A program made the position numbers and the translations under genes. From NCBI RefSeq assembly GCF_000384235.1, contig NZ_KB913033.1, forward strand, positions 62,001 through 126,000: a stretch of DNA of 64,000 nt, written 5' to 3'. Of this stretch, positions 16,320 through 25,762 are shown one piece after another; position 1 is the stretch's first letter, and each line of letters starts with the position of its first letter. The notes under the pieces were generated by a model, which was not told where the DNA came from, did not search any database, and saw only the letters and a program-made list of their open reading frames with translations. This stretch comes from Hydrogenovibrio halophilus DSM 15072 (lineage in GTDB: Bacteria; Pseudomonadota; Gammaproteobacteria; Thiomicrospirales; Thiomicrospiraceae).

Positions 16320-17996
16320 ATGAAACGGCGAGTAACTGGCTTTTTGCAATGGATGCCCCGACCCTTGAAATGGTCCGGTCTGGTCGTGGCACTTTCTGCC
16401 ATGACGGGCTGCGCACAACTCTCATCGGTGCAGTCATCCGCCTCGGACAACCCAACCGCCGACGCTTCCGCTGCGTCCGCCACAGGCAAGTTGCCCATTG
16501 AGGATGCGCCCTTTGAAGCGGCTTATCAGACCCTGTCCATCGAAACCCTGGAAACCCTGACCCTTCAGGGGCTTTACCGTTTGCAGTCACTGACGCTGGA
16601 TTCGGACGACACCACCGGCCTTGATCAGCTTTATGTGTTTTCCGACCCCAAGCCGGTGTACGACAACCTCTGGGACACGATTGGCGACCACCTGTTTCTG
16701 ACGCCCGCCAACACCCACAATTATCAGGACTACATTCAGTCCTATCTGAACAAAAAAGCCTATCTGCAACGGGTTTCCAAGCGCGCCAAGCCCTATCTGT
16801 ATTTCATCCTGCAGGAAATCCAGAAACGCCAGATGCCATTTGAAATGGCCCTGCTGCCGATTGTGGAAAGTGGCTATTACCCTTATGCCCGTTCCTACAT
16901 GAGTGCGGCCGGCTTGTGGCAGTTCATGCCGGCCACCGGTTACATGTATGGCCTCAAACGCAACTGGTGGTATGACGGCCGCCACGATGTTTACCGAAGC
17001 ACCCTGGCCGCTCTGGATTACCTTCAGTCGCTGTACAAACAAAACAACTACGACTGGCTGCTGGCACTGGCGTCCTACAATGCCGGTTATGGCAATGTGC
17101 GAAAAGCCACCCGGAAACTGCATCGTGTCCGCCCGGATGCCCCCGTCACTTTCTGGAACCTGCAGCCCTATCTGCCACGGGAAACCCGACACTACGTGCC
17201 CCAGCTTCTGGCCATCTCCCACATCATCGGTCAGCGTGAACGTTATCAGGTACCGCTCGAACCCGTCGCCAACAAGCCTTTTCTGGCTGCGATTGACATC
17301 AGAGGGCAGGTTTCCCTGCAAAAAGTGGCTCAGCAGACCGAGGTGTCGACCAAGTTGTTGAAAAACCTCAACCCCGGTTTTCTGCGTCAGGCCACCCCGC
17401 CGGATGGTCAGCACAAACTGGTGTTGCCTCTGACGGTGGCCGAACGCTTCAATAACGATTACCAGCAGGCCCCGGACAAATACGCGGTCAACTGGCGGCG
17501 TCACCAGATTCGCAACGGCGAAAACCTGGGCGTGATCGCCCAGCGTTATGGCACCCGCGTGGCTTTGATCAAGCAACTCAACAACATGCGCTCCGATTTC
17601 ATCCGCGCCGGAAAAACGCTTCTGATTCCGGTACCGGGCGGCGAAAGCGGCACCCAACTGGCCAGCCGCAGCGGCTCTGACAGCTACCGCCACACCGTAC
17701 GCCGTGGTGAAAGCCTCTGGACCATTGCCCGCACTTACGACACCTCCATCGACCAACTGGCCAGATGGAACGGTCTGTCCCGCAATGACACTCTGCGCCC
17801 CGGACAGAGACTGCGCATCCAAATGGACGGGTCGTCGTCGCGTAAGATCTCCTACACCCTGAAAAAAGGCGAAAGTCTGTGGGTCGTAGCCCGAAAATAT
17901 CAGGTCACCACCGATGATCTGTGCAAATGGAATGGCGTCAGTGCCAACGATGTCCTGCAACCCGGCACCGAACTGCAAGTCTGGATCAAAAGTTAA
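16320..17996 (+). CDS. mltD: Membrane-bound lytic murein transglycosylase D
   Basis: Cleaves peptidoglycan glycan strands to 1,6-anhydro ends. The 558-residue protein carries a lipoprotein-type signal (LSAMTGC, lipidated Cys near residue 31) and a GH23 transglycosylase domain with the catalytic Glu in LLPIVESGYYPYARS, followed by AAGLWQFMPATGYMYGL and ASYNAGYGNV. Three LysM repeats form the C-terminal third (HQIRNGENLGVIAQRYG, HTVRRGESLWTIARTYD, YTLKKGESLWVVARKYQ). It is probably anchored to the outer membrane. It starts immediately after the gloB stop. Confidence 0.96.
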   Translation: MKRRVTGFLQWMPRPLKWSGLVVALSAMTGCAQLSSVQSSASDNPTADASAASATGKLPIEDAPFEAAYQTLSIETLETLTLQGLYRLQSLTLDSDDTTGLDQLYVFSDPKPVYDNLWDTIGDHLFLTPANTHNYQDYIQSYLNKKAYLQRVSKRAKPYLYFILQEIQKRQMPFEMALLPIVESGYYPYARSYMSAAGLWQFMPATGYMYGLKRNWWYDGRHDVYRSTLAALDYLQSLYKQNNYDWLLALASYNAGYGNVRKATRKLHRVRPDAPVTFWNLQPYLPRETRHYVPQLLAISHIIGQRERYQVPLEPVANKPFLAAIDIRGQVSLQKVAQQTEVSTKLLKNLNPGFLRQATPPDGQHKLVLPLTVAERFNNDYQQAPDKYAVNWRRHQIRNGENLGVIAQRYGTRVALIKQLNNMRSDFIRAGKTLLIPVPGGESGTQLASRSGSDSYRHTVRRGESLWTIARTYDTSIDQLARWNGLSRNDTLRPGQRLRIQMDGSSSRKISYTLKKGESLWVVARKYQVTTDDLCKWNGVSANDVLQPGTELQVWIKS

Positions 17997-18025
17997 ACTT
18001 CATGATGCGCAAATGGGCTTTTTTT

Positions 18026-18037
18026 ACCAGGCCTGGT
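18026..18037. repeat. 12-bp palindrome ACCAGGCCTGGT, copy 6
   Basis: Exact copy preceded by seven T residues and ending only four bases before the slt ATG, so it occupies the place of the ribosome-binding site. No better Shine-Dalgarno sequence is visible; the AGG within the palindrome may serve. Confidence 0.9.
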
Positions 18038-18041
18038 TACC

Positions 18042-19988
18042 ATGAGCATTAACGTTCAGCGAATTCTGTCAGCACTGATTCTGAACCTGTTACTCGGCGT
18101 TTCGGCGAACGCGGCCATCGACCGGAGTCAACTGAGCGATCCGCAAAGAGGCTTTCTTGAAGCCTACGAAGCGATCAAAGCCAACGACCGCCCCTTGATC
18201 GCCCGCTACAAACAGTCTTTAAAGGACTATTCCTTATACCCTTATATTGTCTATCTGGATTACAAATACCACCTGTCGGTCACCCCCGATCGCCTGGTCG
18301 AATACTTCATTGAACGTCACTCCCCTCAAAGCCCCTTGCCCCGACGCCTCAAAGACGACTGGCTCAGAAAACTGGGCAAGCAGAAAAACTGGGCGCTGTA
18401 TCTCAAGCACTTTGAGCCGGATGAATACCGGGCCAAGGACCTGCAGTGCTATGCCTTTCAGGCCCGCCTGGCCAAAGGTCAGACCCAAACACTGAATGAC
18501 GATCTGCTCGCATTCTGGCAAGCCAATCTGACCTTGCCACGGTCCTGCCAAAAGCCGCTGACTTACCTCAGACAAAACGACTTGATCACCGGCGCCCGAG
18601 TCTGGGACAAGGTTGCCCGCGCCATGCAGAAGGGCCACACCAAAACGGCCCGTCGCCTCGCCAGAGACCTCTCGGCCGCCGATCAGAAGCAACTGGATTT
18701 CTGGATTGCGGTCTACCGACAGCCGAAAAAGATCGAAAACGCCATGCCGGACCACATCACCCCGGTCATTCGCAAACAGATTTTCAAGCAGGCGCTGCAC
18801 CGCATCAGCTACAGCGATCCGGAAAAGGCTTTGTCCGCGCTTGCCCTGCGCACCGAACAATACGGTCTCGGCCAGAAAGAACACGACACCCTGCACACCC
18901 GCCTGTCACTGCGCCTGGCTTATCGCCATCACCCCAAGGCCAAAGCATTTCTGAAGCAGGTTGACGCGCAGAACAAAAATCTGGATGCGATCCATTGGGA
19001 AATGCGCGTGGCCATTCGTGAAGGCGACTGGGAACACTATCTGTCGTTGTATGAACAACTGCCATTAACAGATCAGAAAGACGCTCGTTGGCAATACTGG
19101 CTGGCCAGAGCACTGGACGTGCTGAACAAAGACCCTGCTGCAACTAGAATCTGGGAAAACCTGGCAAAAACCCGCAGTTATTACGGTTTTTTGTCGGCCG
19201 ACCGACTTAACCTGCCTTACCAGTTCAATCCGGCCGCTTCCACACCGACGCCACTGGCTGACCTGAAACAGAAGTACCCTCAGATCGAAGTCATGCAGGA
19301 GCTCAAGGCCATTGGCTGGCAAAGCAATCTCAAGCGTGAGTGGTACCACCTGCTGGATCAGCTTGACGAAGCCGATTTTGAAGGCGTGGCCAAACTGATG
19401 TCGCAGTGGAACCACCATTCACTGGCCATTCAGACCGTTTCCCGGGTTCAGAAATGGGACGATCTGGCTCTGCGCTTTCCCACGCCCTACAAAAAACCGA
19501 TCCTGCAGGCGGCCAACGACAACCAGATTGATCCCGCCTGGGTGTATGGCGTCATCCGCCGTGAAAGCGCCTTTTCCGCCGACATCAGTTCACCGGCCGG
19601 TGCCATTGGCTTGATGCAACTACTGCCCAGAACCGCGCGTTACATCGGTCGCCAGAATGGCTTCAAAAAACGGGCCTATACCCATCTGACCCAGCCGGAA
19701 TCCAACATCGCACTGGGCAGCGCCTATCTGCGCTATCTGATTGACAAATACCAGGGCAATCGGGTATTGGCCACCGCCGCCTATAACGCCGGCCCCAAAC
19801 GCGTCGATGCCTGGTTACCGCAAGATCGCCCCCTGCCGGCGGATCGCTGGGTGGAAACCATCCCCTTCAATGAAACGCGCAAGTACGTCAAAGCGGTATT
19901 GGAATACACCACCATCTTCAAATCCAGCCTTCAGGATCGTTACGACCGACTTGAAAACGTCATGCCCATCATCCCGCCCAAACAATAA
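18042..19988 (+). CDS. slt: Soluble lytic murein transglycosylase (Slt70 family)
   Basis: The 648-residue periplasmic enzyme has an N-terminal signal peptide (ALILNLLLGVSANA), a long alpha-superhelical U-domain of about 440 residues, a linker, and a C-terminal GH23 domain. Catalytic Glu lies in YGVIRRESAFSADISSPAGAIGLMQLLP, with YLRYLIDKYQGN and ATAAYNAGPKRV following. Size matches E. coli Slt70. It releases anhydromuropeptides for recycling, a pathway that also includes Mpl in this window. It has little or no upstream ribosome site because the palindrome lies there. Confidence 0.96.
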   Translation: MSINVQRILSALILNLLLGVSANAAIDRSQLSDPQRGFLEAYEAIKANDRPLIARYKQSLKDYSLYPYIVYLDYKYHLSVTPDRLVEYFIERHSPQSPLPRRLKDDWLRKLGKQKNWALYLKHFEPDEYRAKDLQCYAFQARLAKGQTQTLNDDLLAFWQANLTLPRSCQKPLTYLRQNDLITGARVWDKVARAMQKGHTKTARRLARDLSAADQKQLDFWIAVYRQPKKIENAMPDHITPVIRKQIFKQALHRISYSDPEKALSALALRTEQYGLGQKEHDTLHTRLSLRLAYRHHPKAKAFLKQVDAQNKNLDAIHWEMRVAIREGDWEHYLSLYEQLPLTDQKDARWQYWLARALDVLNKDPAATRIWENLAKTRSYYGFLSADRLNLPYQFNPAASTPTPLADLKQKYPQIEVMQELKAIGWQSNLKREWYHLLDQLDEADFEGVAKLMSQWNHHSLAIQTVSRVQKWDDLALRFPTPYKKPILQAANDNQIDPAWVYGVIRRESAFSADISSPAGAIGLMQLLPRTARYIGRQNGFKKRAYTHLTQPESNIALGSAYLRYLIDKYQGNRVLATAAYNAGPKRVDAWLPQDRPLPADRWVETIPFNETRKYVKAVLEYTTIFKSSLQDRYDRLENVMPIIPPKQ

Positions 19989-20014
19989 AGACAACCAATT
20001 TCAGACAAAAAAAA

Positions 20015-20034
20015 GCCCCGTTCAAAGACGGGGC
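20015..20034 (-). terminator. Terminator between slt and cysS
   Basis: A 7-bp GC stem (GCCCCGT / ACGGGGC) with a 6-base loop. Read on the minus strand it is followed by eight T residues, so it is a strong terminator for cysS-side transcription; it also lies 26 bp after the slt stop. Confidence 0.8.
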
Positions 20035-20076
20035 GGAACATTACTTCAAATTTGAAATAATCAGAGGAGGATACTC

Positions 20077-20118
20077 ATGAAGAAACATGAATGTCCGTAT
20101 ATTATTAGGAAGACCTAA
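20077..20118 (+). CDS. Possible 13-codon mini-ORF with a strong ribosome site
   Basis: ATG preceded by AGAGGAGG at ideal spacing opens a 13-codon frame (MKKHECPYIIRKT) ending at TAA, in an AT-rich patch of ~150 bp unlike its GC-rich surroundings. There is no same-strand gene downstream for it to lead, since cysS converges on it. It may be the translated start of a decayed or deleted gene, or a genuine micropeptide. Function unknown. Confidence 0.3.
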   Translation: MKKHECPYIIRKT

Positions 20119-20183
20119 TATTGTCAAACCTTAATATAAATAAAATCATTGAGAAAGTCTGCGCTCATTGATTGCTTTTATGG

Positions 20184-21587
20184 CTAAACCCGCCGCCAGC
20201 GGGTGCCTTCCGGCCCATCCAGCAGTTCAATACCCGCCTCCAACAATTGATCCCGCACCGCATCGGCTCGGGCAAAATCCTTGTTTTGACGTGCCTGCGC
20301 CCGTTCCTCAATCAACGACTCAATCCGGGCTTCATCCAGAGCTGAGTCATCAGACTCACACGCTTGCGGCTGCCATTTGAAAAAAGCTTGCGGGTTTTCT
20401 GCCAGCAAGCCCAGCCGGGCACCCAGTTCCCGCAAACAATTCAGCAAAGGGGTACTGGGAGTCTTGTTGAGGGTTTTGGACAAATCAAACAACACCGCCA
20501 GCGCCTGGGGCGTATTGAAATCGTCGTTCATGGCCGCCTCGAATGCCTCGACCCAGTGCTTTCCATTGTCCGGATGGCCTTCTCCAGACTCTGGCTCGGT
20601 GTCAGGCACCGTATCCAGAGCCGTGTACAATCGATCCAGACTGGCTTTGGCCGACTCCAGCGTTTCTTCGGAGTAATTGACCGGACTGCGATAATGGCTG
20701 GCCAACAGAAAATAGCGCACCACTTCAGGATGATAAAGCTTGAGCACTTCGCGGATGGTGAAAAAGTTGCCCAATGATTTGGACATTTTTTCGTCATCAA
20801 TGCGCACAAACCCACAGTGCATCCAGGTGTTGACGTAATGCTCGCCGGTGGCGCATTCGGATTGGGCGATTTCGTTTTCATGATGGGGAAAGCTCAAATC
20901 CAAACCGCCGCCATGAATGTCAAAATGCTTGCCCAGACAGTGCGTGGCCATGGCCGAGCACTCAATGTGCCATCCAGGTCGCCCGTCGCCCCAGGGCGAT
21001 GGCCAGGCGGGTTCTTCCGGCTTGGAGGCCTTCCAGAGCACGAAATCCAGCGGGTCCTGTTTGGCGCTGTTGACTTCCACTCGTGAGCCGGACACCAGTT
21101 CATCCAGCGTTTTGCCAGACAAACGACCGTAATCGGGGTCGGACTTGACGTGAAAATAGACATCGCCATTGTCGGCCGCATAGGCATGCCCCTTCTCAAT
21201 CAGGGTCGCAATCATCTGTTCGATCTGATCCATATACGCCGTGGCTCGGGGTTCCTGATCGGGGCGCAGGACATTGAGCGCGGCTTCGTCTTCGTGCATC
21301 GCCTCAACAAAACGTTCGGTCAGAGCCTGAACCGACTCTTTGTTTTCCAGCGCCCGCTGTATGATCTTGTCATCAATGTCGGTGATGTTGCGCACATAGG
21401 TCACATCATAGCCCTGCGCCCGCAGATGGCGCACCACCGTATCAAAGACCACCATGACCCGGGCATGACCGACATGGCAATAGTCATACACGGTCACGCC
21501 GCACACATACAGTCCGACTTTGCCGGGTTCAATCGGTTCAAATTCGGCTTTTTTCCGGGTTTCGGTATTGTAGATTTTCAGGCTCAT
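20184..21587 (-). CDS. cysS: Cysteinyl-tRNA synthetase
   Basis: Charges tRNA-Cys. The 467-residue class I synthetase has [16 protein letters not shown] (zinc Cys and the HIGH-like HVGH), further zinc ligands ([13 protein letters not shown]) and the [10 protein letters not shown] loop. The C-terminal anticodon-binding region ends in [10 protein letters not shown]. Its ATG overlaps the glnS stop by four bases (ATGA), so glnS-cysS are co-transcribed. It ends before a T-rich terminator. Confidence 0.97.
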   Translation of the reverse strand: MSLKIYNTETRKKAEFEPIEPGKVGLYVCGVTVYDYCHVGHARVMVVFDTVVRHLRAQGYDVTYVRNITDIDDKIIQRALENKESVQALTERFVEAMHEDEAALNVLRPDQEPRATAYMDQIEQMIATLIEKGHAYAADNGDVYFHVKSDPDYGRLSGKTLDELVSGSRVEVNSAKQDPLDFVLWKASKPEEPAWPSPWGDGRPGWHIECSAMATHCLGKHFDIHGGGLDLSFPHHENEIAQSECATGEHYVNTWMHCGFVRIDDEKMSKSLGNFFTIREVLKLYHPEVVRYFLLASHYRSPVNYSEETLESAKASLDRLYTALDTVPDTEPESGEGHPDNGKHWVEAFEAAMNDDFNTPQALAVLFDLSKTLNKTPSTPLLNCLRELGARLGLLAENPQAFFKWQPQACESDDSALDEARIESLIEERAQARQNKDFARADAVRDQLLEAGIELLDGPEGTRWRRV

Positions 21588-23269
21588 GCTTTCTGGCTCC
21601 AGGTATCGCGCAATCCCACGGTTTTATTGAACACCAGCGCCTCGCCATTGTGGTTGTCCCGACAGAAATAGCCTTCCCGTTCAAACTGATAAGCCTGCTC
21701 CGGCTTGGCTGAAGCCATGTCCGGCTCCACAAATCCCCGCCGAATGGTCAGAGAATCGGGGTTCAGCACCGTTTTGAAATCGTCCTCTCTGGCCGGTTCC
21801 GGTACCTGAAACAGTCGGTCGTATTCGCGAAATTCCGCCGCCACCGCGCTTGAAGCTTCCACAAAATGAATCACGCCTTTGACCTTGCGCCCGTCCGCCG
21901 GATTCTGGCCCAGGGTTTCCGGGTCATAACTGGCATAAACGGTGGTCACCCGACCGTCTGCGTCGGTGTCCATGCGTTCGGCTTTGACCACATAAGCATT
22001 GCGCAACCGCACCTCTTTGCCCAGTGCCAGACGTTTCCACTTTTTGTTGGGCGCCTGCTCGATAAAGTCGGCACGGTCGATGTACACCTCCCGACCAAAT
22101 TGAATGCGGCGCGTGCCCATGGCGTCATTTTGCGGGTGTATCGGTGCTTCCAGGGTTTCGGTCTGTGCTTCCGGGTAATTTTCAATGACCAGCTTGATCG
22201 GGTCCAGCACCCCCATAGTTCTGGGCGCGACCACATTCAGGTCGTCGCGGATCGCCGCTTCCAGAATCGCCATTTCGGTCAGCGAATCCACTTTGGAAAT
22301 GCCGATCCGCTCGGCAAAGTCACGGATTGCGGCCGGGGTCACGCCCCGACGACGCAGGCCGGACAGGGTCGGCATGCGCGGATCGTCCCACCCGGAAACA
22401 ATTTCTTCATTCACCAGCTGTTGCAACCGGCGTTTGGACATCATGGTATAGGCCAGATTCAGGCGCGAAAATTCATACTGATGCGGCCGGTCGGGACGGT
22501 TGAAAGCGTCCAGATGTTCCAGCACCCAGTCATAGAGGCGTCGGTTGTCCTGAAATTCCAGCGTACACAAGGAATGGGTGACCCCTTCAATCGCATCGGA
22601 AATGCAATGGGCAAAATCGTACATCGGATAGATGCACCATTCATCGCCCGTCTGGTGATGATGGGCAAATCGCACCCGATAAAGCGCCGGATCACGCAGA
22701 CAGATGAAACTGGAAGCCATGTCGATTTTGGCACGCAACACGCACTCGCCTTCAGCGAATTCGCCTTTTCGCATGCGTTCAAACAGCGCCCGGTTTTCTT
22801 CGGGCGAGGTGTCACGGTAAGGGCTGTCCTGACCCGCTTCGGTCAGGGTGCCGCGATAGGCCCGCGTCTGCTCGGCATCCAGAAAACAGACATACGCCAG
22901 TCCCTTGTCAATCAGTTCACAGGCGCTGTCGTAAAATTTCTGGAAATAGTCCGAGGAAAATCGCGGGGCACCGGCCCATTCAAACCCCAGCCACTCTACG
23001 TCCGCTTTGATCGCATCGATGTAATGGGCTTCTTCCTTGATCGGATTGGTGTCATCAAAACGCAAATGGCAGTCGCCCTGATAATCCTCGGCCAGACCGA
23101 AATTCAGACAGATGGATTTGGCGTGACCGATGTGCAGATACCCATTCGGCTCCGGCGGAAAACGGGTCACAACACGCTGGTGCTTGCCCTGCGCCAGATC
23201 CGCGTCAATGATATTGCGAATGAAATTGGTGGTTTTGACCGTCTCGGTGTCAGCCGCTTCTTGTGTCAT
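21584..23269 (-). CDS. glnS: Glutaminyl-tRNA synthetase
   Basis: Charges tRNA-Gln directly, which argues that this organism does not depend solely on the transamidation route for Gln-tRNA. The 561-residue class I enzyme has [18 protein letters not shown] (HIGH), [11 protein letters not shown], the [10 protein letters not shown] loop and the beta-barrel anticodon domains ([25 protein letters not shown]). Length is close to E. coli GlnRS (554). It is first in the glnS-cysS operon and has a good TATAAT -10 element about 80 bp upstream. Confidence 0.98.
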   Translation of the reverse strand: MTQEAADTETVKTTNFIRNIIDADLAQGKHQRVVTRFPPEPNGYLHIGHAKSICLNFGLAEDYQGDCHLRFDDTNPIKEEAHYIDAIKADVEWLGFEWAGAPRFSSDYFQKFYDSACELIDKGLAYVCFLDAEQTRAYRGTLTEAGQDSPYRDTSPEENRALFERMRKGEFAEGECVLRAKIDMASSFICLRDPALYRVRFAHHHQTGDEWCIYPMYDFAHCISDAIEGVTHSLCTLEFQDNRRLYDWVLEHLDAFNRPDRPHQYEFSRLNLAYTMMSKRRLQQLVNEEIVSGWDDPRMPTLSGLRRRGVTPAAIRDFAERIGISKVDSLTEMAILEAAIRDDLNVVAPRTMGVLDPIKLVIENYPEAQTETLEAPIHPQNDAMGTRRIQFGREVYIDRADFIEQAPNKKWKRLALGKEVRLRNAYVVKAERMDTDADGRVTTVYASYDPETLGQNPADGRKVKGVIHFVEASSAVAAEFREYDRLFQVPEPAREDDFKTVLNPDSLTIRRGFVEPDMASAKPEQAYQFEREGYFCRDNHNGEALVFNKTVGLRDTWSQKA

Positions 23270-23350
23270 GAATGGGTCCTGTGTTGATCGCTCTGTGATT
23301 TGTTCTATGGTTCGTTCCGTGAATCAAAGATCGTGTTTTTGAATGAGCGA

Positions 23351-23378
23351 ATTATAGCACAAAGCGCCGATGGCAAAA
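23351..23378 (-). promoter_or_regulatory. Candidate sigma70 promoter for glnS-cysS
   Basis: On the minus strand, TTTTGC and a perfect TATAAT are separated by 16 bases. The -10 match is strong and the -35 weak. It is correctly placed upstream of glnS. Confidence 0.55.
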
Positions 23379-23446
23379 CCGGCTGGCAGTGATCAACTCG
23401 CCTAGACACGGGAGAGCATGCCTTTGTCACCAGACGAATGCGAACA

Positions 23447-23455
23447 TGCTAAAAT
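23447..23455 (+). promoter_or_regulatory. Candidate extended -10 promoter for the periplasmic cyclophilin
   Basis: TGCTAAAAT matches an extended -10 element (TGnTAnAAT type) 64 bp before the ATG. A TTGTCA lies 20 bases upstream, too far for a normal -35, which is compatible with an extended -10 promoter. Confidence 0.4.
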
Positions 23456-23518
23456 AAGCTTCGTTTCCATGAATCATGGTTGCCACAACCCATGTTTTTC
23501 AATGACCGGGAGAGTCGC

Positions 23519-24091
23519 ATGCGTACCATTTTGACCGTTTTTACCCTATTTCTGACCAGCATCCTGCCCTGGCAGGCCCAGGCTGCGGACAAGCCACAGG
23601 TGTTGATTGAAACCAGCCAGGGCAACATTGTGCTGGAACTCTACCCCGAGAAGGCGCCCAAATCGGTCGAGAATTTTTTGCGCTATGTGAACGAAGGCTT
23701 TTATGACGGCACCATTTTTCACCGCGTGATCTCGGATTTCATGGTTCAGGGCGGTGGTTTCACCCCCAACCTGCAAAAGAAACTGACCCACAGCCCCATT
23801 CAAAACGAAGCCGACAACGGACTGCTTAACCGGGTCGGCACCGTGGCCATGGCACGCACCAATGACCCGCATTCGGCCACCTCGCAGTTTTTCATCAACG
23901 TGGCCAAAAACACCTTTCTCGATTTTCGGGAAAAAACCCCTCGTGCTTACGGTTACGCCGTCTTTGGCCGGGTGATCAAGGGCATGCGCACGGTCAACAA
24001 AATCCGCAGCACCCGCACCGGCTTTAAAAACGGCATGGGCGATGTGCCCCTGGAACCGATCGTGATGGAAAAAGTCGTCCAGATCAAATAA
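23519..24091 (+). CDS. ppiA: Periplasmic cyclophilin-type peptidyl-prolyl isomerase
   Basis: A 190-residue protein with a cleavable signal peptide (LTVFTLFLTSILPWQAQA) and a cyclophilin domain: GNIVLELYPEKAPKSVENF, the active-site block GTIFHRVISDFMVQGGG with catalytic Arg, and MARTNDPHSATSQFFIN. It catalyses proline isomerisation in the periplasm. The start chosen is the ATG just before the signal peptide; an in-frame ATG 13 codons upstream would spoil it. It is followed by a cytoplasmic paralogue, suggesting a tandem pair. Confidence 0.93.
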   Translation: MRTILTVFTLFLTSILPWQAQAADKPQVLIETSQGNIVLELYPEKAPKSVENFLRYVNEGFYDGTIFHRVISDFMVQGGGFTPNLQKKLTHSPIQNEADNGLLNRVGTVAMARTNDPHSATSQFFINVAKNTFLDFREKTPRAYGYAVFGRVIKGMRTVNKIRSTRTGFKNGMGDVPLEPIVMEKVVQIK

Positions 24092-24105
24092 TCTCACCCC
24101 TTTTT

Positions 24106-24134
24106 ACCAGGCCTGGTGATTTCTGCCAGGCCTG
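24106..24134. repeat. 12-bp palindrome ACCAGGCCTGGT, copy 7, with a degenerate neighbour
   Basis: An exact copy (24106-24117) preceded by five T residues lies between the two cyclophilin genes. Eight bases further a degenerate copy GCCAGGCCTGAT (24125-24136) follows, giving a tandem arrangement also seen near 30.6 kb. Confidence 0.85.
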
Positions 24135-24167
24135 ATTGTTTTCTTTACCCAGACGGATGAAACCGCT

Positions 24168-24680
24168 ATGTCAACGATCGTTTTTGAAACCTCAATGGGC
24201 CACATCACCATTGAACTCGACCATGAAAAAGCGCCCATCGGCGCGGCCAACTTTCTGCAGTACGCACAGGACGGTTTTTTCAACGGCACCATTTTTCACC
24301 GGATCATCCCCGGCTTTATGGTGCAAGGCGGCGGCATGCTGCCGGGCATGGAACCCAAACCCACAGGCGATCCGATTGAAAACGAAGCCGACAACGGCCT
24401 CAAAAACGTGCGCGGCAGCCTGTCCTATGCCCGCACCATGGACCCGAATTCCGCCACCACTCAGTTTTTCATGAACCTGGTCGACAACGACTTTCTGGAC
24501 CATCGCAGCAAGGACATGCAGGGTTGGGGCTACGCGGTATTCGGTCGGATCACAGACGGGCTGGACGTGATTGACCGCATGGCACAGGTGGACACCACCA
24601 GCCGTCGCGGTCATCAGGACGTGCCGGTCGAAGACATTGTGATCGAAAACACACGTATCGAAAACGCCGAGGACTCGTGA
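24168..24680 (+). CDS. ppiB: Cytoplasmic cyclophilin-type peptidyl-prolyl isomerase
   Basis: A 170-residue cyclophilin without a signal peptide: GHITIELDHEKAPIGAANF, GTIFHRIIPGFMVQGGG with catalytic Arg, and SYARTMDPNSATTQFFMN. It matches E. coli PpiB (164 residues). Its stop overlaps the lpxH GTG start (GTGA), so ppiB-lpxH form a coupled pair, an order seen widely in gammaproteobacteria. Confidence 0.95.
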   Translation: MSTIVFETSMGHITIELDHEKAPIGAANFLQYAQDGFFNGTIFHRIIPGFMVQGGGMLPGMEPKPTGDPIENEADNGLKNVRGSLSYARTMDPNSATTQFFMNLVDNDFLDHRSKDMQGWGYAVFGRITDGLDVIDRMAQVDTTSRRGHQDVPVEDIVIENTRIENAEDS

Positions 24681-25405
24681 CTCAGGCGCACAGCATCCGC
24701 TTAACCGCCGATGTGCATTTGTTGCCCGAAACCACGGCGATCTCCTCCATCAACCGGTCATTCCACCGGTTTCTGGACGACTGCCGTGATCGGCGCATCG
24801 ACGCCTTGTATGTCTTGGGCGATCTGTTTGAAATGTGGGTGGGCGATGACATCGGCCTGCACGACTACGCCGTCAGCATCGAGAAGCTGCGCCAACTGAG
24901 TGACTCCGGCACCCGGATTTATCTGCTGGAAGGCAATCGTGATTTTCTGATGCGCCGGGCCTTTTATCAGGCCACCGGCATCCGGCAGATCAAGCCGCCA
25001 TACCCTTTGCTTATGAGTGGAAAACACTGGTTATTGCTGCACGGCGACGAACTTTGCACCGACGACCGAGCCTTTCAGCGCATGCGCCGTATTTTGCGCA
25101 ATCCGCTGGTGATGTGGGCGTTTCTGCGTTTGCCGGGGCCCACCCGTCAACGCATCGGACGGGCAATGCGGGACCAATCCCAAAAACAGGGCAGCAACAA
25201 ACCGCAAAACATCATGGACGTCAGCCCGCAAGCGGTCGAACGCCTGTTGCAAACACACCCGCAAACCGATTGGATTCTACACGGCCACACCCACCGGCCC
25301 GGCATTCATGGCCGGCGCTGGGTACTGGGCGACTGGCGTCCCCAGGCCTGGTACGTGGAAGGAAGGACCGATCACGGATCGGCGTCATGGCATTATTGGC
25401 GATAA
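24677..25405 (+). CDS. lpxH: UDP-2,3-diacylglucosamine pyrophosphatase
   Basis: Makes lipid X in lipid A biosynthesis at the inner membrane. The 242-residue calcineurin-like phosphoesterase has LTADVHLLPE, LGDLFEMWVGDD, EGNRDFLM, LHGDELCTDD and LHGHTHRP, all Mn-binding family motifs. It starts at GTG overlapping the ppiB stop. A near-copy of the palindrome (CCCAGGCCTGGT, 25341-25352) encodes PQAW near the C-terminus. Confidence 0.95.
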   Translation: MTQAHSIRLTADVHLLPETTAISSINRSFHRFLDDCRDRRIDALYVLGDLFEMWVGDDIGLHDYAVSIEKLRQLSDSGTRIYLLEGNRDFLMRRAFYQATGIRQIKPPYPLLMSGKHWLLLHGDELCTDDRAFQRMRRILRNPLVMWAFLRLPGPTRQRIGRAMRDQSQKQGSNKPQNIMDVSPQAVERLLQTHPQTDWILHGHTHRPGIHGRRWVLGDWRPQAWYVEGRTDHGSASWHYWR

Positions 25406-25426
25406 GCCTGCCACTGCCGGACGCTT

Positions 25427-25762
25427 TCAATCCAGCTTGAGGGGAAGCAACGCCAACGAGCCTGACACGCAACGAAAGCGCATGGATTCGGTCACCGTCC
25501 CGCTGCCGGTTTCACCGGCACAGTTCCAGTTCAGCGCCCAATCATACTGATACCGCAATTTGAACCGATCCTGCCCCAGAGACGTCACTTCCAGCAGCGT
25601 CAGCCCGCCATCAAACTGGGCAAAGTGGCTGATGTGAGACAAGTCCTGCATCAAGGACGGTTGCAGTGCTGTCTGATACTGGCGCAGCAGGTTCAACAAC
25701 TGGCCGGACTCGGGCGGAGACGCGAGAGCCGATAACTCAGGCCACTCAAACAACGTCTGCAT
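25427..25762 (-). CDS. Hypothetical protein coupled to the symporter gene
   Basis: A 111-residue soluble protein with no recognised motif. The first half is helical ([23 protein letters not shown]) and the second half reads as beta strands ([30 protein letters not shown]). Its ATG shares one base with the stop codon of the upstream symporter gene (TGATG), so the two are translationally coupled. It converges with lpxH. Function unknown. Confidence 0.65.
   Translation of the reverse strand: MQTLFEWPELSALASPPESGQLLNLLRQYQTALQPSLMQDLSHISHFAQFDGGLTLLEVTSLGQDRFKLRYQYDWALNWNCAGETGSGTVTESMRFRCVSGSLALLPLKLD

Noticed and set aside
16587-17978. 463-codon open frame antisense to mltD
   Set aside because: mltD has full family motifs; the antisense frame has none and reflects GC-rich codon bias.
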